A DNA stretch of 5,205 nt from contig JALHUF010000261.1 in assembly GCA_022866195.1 (NCBI GenBank), forward strand, positions 1 through 5,205. Direction: 5' to 3'. The notes under the pieces are model-generated. The model was given only the letters and a program-made list of their open reading frames with translations, had not been told where the DNA came from and made no database searches. How positions within the stretch are numbered: position 1 is the stretch's first letter; every line of letters begins with the position of its first letter. The stretch comes from Terriglobia bacterium (GTDB lineage Bacteria > Acidobacteriota > Terriglobia > UBA7540). Of the stretch, positions 4,039-5,205 are shown in pieces. The translations under genes and the position numbers were made by a program.

Positions 4039-5205
4039 CTACTTGGTCGGCGTCAGAATCGCCGCCAGCCCGCCGCCAGGAGCGAGGTGGACGTTGAGCT
4101 TGTCGCTGGCTTTCACGCGTTTCTTGCTGAGGCTGAGGCTCGTGGCAACCTTATCGGCGTCGGGCCCGTCGGCGAATATCTGCGCTTCGTACTCGCCTGG
4201 TCCCAGGAACGTCAACGGGATCTCCAGGTCACGCGAGTCCCAGTTAGTCATATTGCCGAGGTACCAGGTGGCTCCCTGTCGTCGCGCGATGGTAACGTAC
4301 TTGGCCGGCTCGCCGTTTACGACCTTCGTATCATCCCAGACCGTCGGCACTTTTTCGATGAACTCGAATCCCGGCTGGCCCTCGTATGCCTCCGGATAGT
4401 CGGAGACCATCACCAGCGGGCTTTCGAAGACCACGTATTTCGCCAACTCGTGGGCGCGTGTGCCCTGGGTCATAGGTTCGACGAACGCGGGTTTGAACTG
4501 CTCGCGGGTAGCGTTGCGGAAGCCGCCTGGCGTGTAGTCCAGGGGCCCGGCGAGCAGGCGCGTGAAAGCGAGCGTCACATCGTGCTCGGGCGTGATGCGG
4601 TTGCTCCACTTGCTGTATTCGAGACCCATCACCCCCTCGCGCGTCAGCAGATTGGGATAGGTGCGGCGCAGGCCGGTGGGCTTATAGGCACCGTGGAGAT
4701 CCACGGTCATCTTGTACTCAGCGGCCTTGCGCACTAGGCGCTCGTAGAAGTTGACCATTTCCTGGTCGTCGCGGTCCATGAAATCCACCTTCACGCCGGC
4801 CGCGCCCCACTTCTTGTAGAGTGTCAAGGCTTCATCCATTTGCTTGTCCAGGGCGCCCCAGAACACCCAGAGCAGGACATCCACGCCCTTCTCTTTCGCA
4901 TGCTCGATGATGCGAGGAACGTCGGTCTCCGGCGTGTGATGGAGGATGTCGAGCGGCCGTGTGTACTCATAGGCCGGATACCAGCCCGCGTCAACGAGCA
5001 TGTATTCAAACTTGTGCCGTGCCGCGAAGTCCACGTAATGCATCATGGTCTCGGTGTTCATGCCCGGCTGGAAGCTGACGTTACGGGCAAAGCTCCCCGA
5101 CCACCAGTCCCACGCGGCCCTGCCAGGCTTGATCCAGCTCGTATCCGCGAGCGCGCAGGGAGCACTGAGATTAAGAACGAGGTAGTTGTTCTCAATCAGC
5201 TCCCC
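4039..5205 (-). CDS. Glycoside hydrolase family 97 enzyme, C-terminal part (cut by window edge)
   Basis: The minus-strand frame is open from the right edge to TAG 4041-4039, giving 388 residues. It continues upstream of the Met at 5061, since residues 1-48 already match the family (LIENNYLVLNL, SWIKPGRAAWDWW, PGMNTET). GH97 enzymes cut alpha-linked sugars (alpha-glucosidase SusB, alpha-galactosidase BtGH97b) with calcium help. The visible part is most of the (beta/alpha)8 barrel (to about 300), then the C-terminal beta-sandwich (about 302-388: YVTIARRQGATWYLGNMTNW onward). Asp141 in GVKVDFMD sits where the nucleophile of the retaining subgroup (Asp415 of BtGH97b) lies. TREGVMGLEY (Glu190, Glu196) and PEHD (Glu207) carry the conserved acidic residues. 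The N-terminal beta-domain and any signal peptide, some 250-350 residues, lie outside. I infer a retaining, alpha-galactosidase-like enzyme, probably exported; the sugar specificity is not proven. Confidence 0.93.
   Translation of the reverse strand, partial: GELIENNYLVLNLSAPCALADTSWIKPGRAAWDWWSGSFARNVSFQPGMNTETMMHYVDFAARHKFEYMLVDAGWYPAYEYTRPLDILHHTPETDVPRIIEHAKEKGVDVLLWVFWGALDKQMDEALTLYKKWGAAGVKVDFMDRDDQEMVNFYERLVRKAAEYKMTVDLHGAYKPTGLRRTYPNLLTREGVMGLEYSKWSNRITPEHDVTLAFTRLLAGPLDYTPGGFRNATREQFKPAFVEPMTQGTRAHELAKYVVFESPLVMVSDYPEAYEGQPGFEFIEKVPTVWDDTKVVNGEPAKYVTIARRQGATWYLGNMTNWDSRDLEIPLTFLGPGEYEAQIFADGPDADKVATSLSLSKKRVKASDKLNVHLAPGGGLAAILTPTK

Noticed and set aside
3916..4737. 273-codon open frame on the plus strand
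   Set aside because: It lies antisense to the conserved barrel and C-terminal domain of the GH97 enzyme and shows no domain of its own.
1..5205. CRISPR array, tRNA, rRNA, insertion sequence, attachment site or phage genes
   Set aside because: I looked for regularly spaced repeats, cloverleaf-like arms with a CCA end, terminal inverted repeats, and transposase or integrase motifs, and saw none.

Overview
The window is a piece of a GC-rich bacterial chromosome (roughly 60% G+C by eye) with short intergenic gaps and both strands used. It holds seven protein-coding loci, two of them cut by the window edges. The mix of an exported D-aminoacylase-type amidohydrolase, a GH97 glycosidase, a DUF2007 protein and small secreted or membrane proteins would fit an Acidobacteriota-like soil or sediment heterotroph. 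That placement rests on gene-content style only, and no marker here proves it.

Layout, left to right. (1) Minus strand, 1-613: the first 204 residues of UvrC (nucleotide excision repair), running off the left edge. A good sigma70-type promoter lies just upstream and places the start at a GTG. (2) Plus strand, 776-1237: a small secreted TPR protein. (3) Minus strand, 1239-1472: a DUF2007 protein, convergent with the TPR gene. Only one base separates the two stop codons, and both lie in a perfect inverted repeat. (4) Plus strand, 1653-1826: a 57-residue protein with two membrane segments and a strong ribosome binding site. (5) Plus strand, 1944-3668: a 574-residue exported amidohydrolase of the N-acyl-D-amino-acid deacylase family. 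(6) Plus strand, 3669-3959: an N-terminally truncated remnant of a DUF5615 PIN-like (toxin-type) protein, directly after and in frame with the deacylase. (7) Minus strand, 4039-5205: the C-terminal 388 residues of a GH97 glycosidase, whose N-terminus lies beyond the right edge.

The genes do not form one pathway. UvrC is housekeeping. The deacylase and GH97 enzyme both suggest scavenging of outside material (N-acylated D-amino acids or cell-wall debris; alpha-linked sugars), but they converge and are not co-transcribed. No CRISPR array, tRNA, rRNA, insertion sequence or phage gene is visible, and I do not see a convincing new multi-gene system. The points most worth following are the altered metal-site motif of the deacylase, the broken PIN-like gene, the retaining-type active site of the GH97 enzyme, and the small membrane protein.
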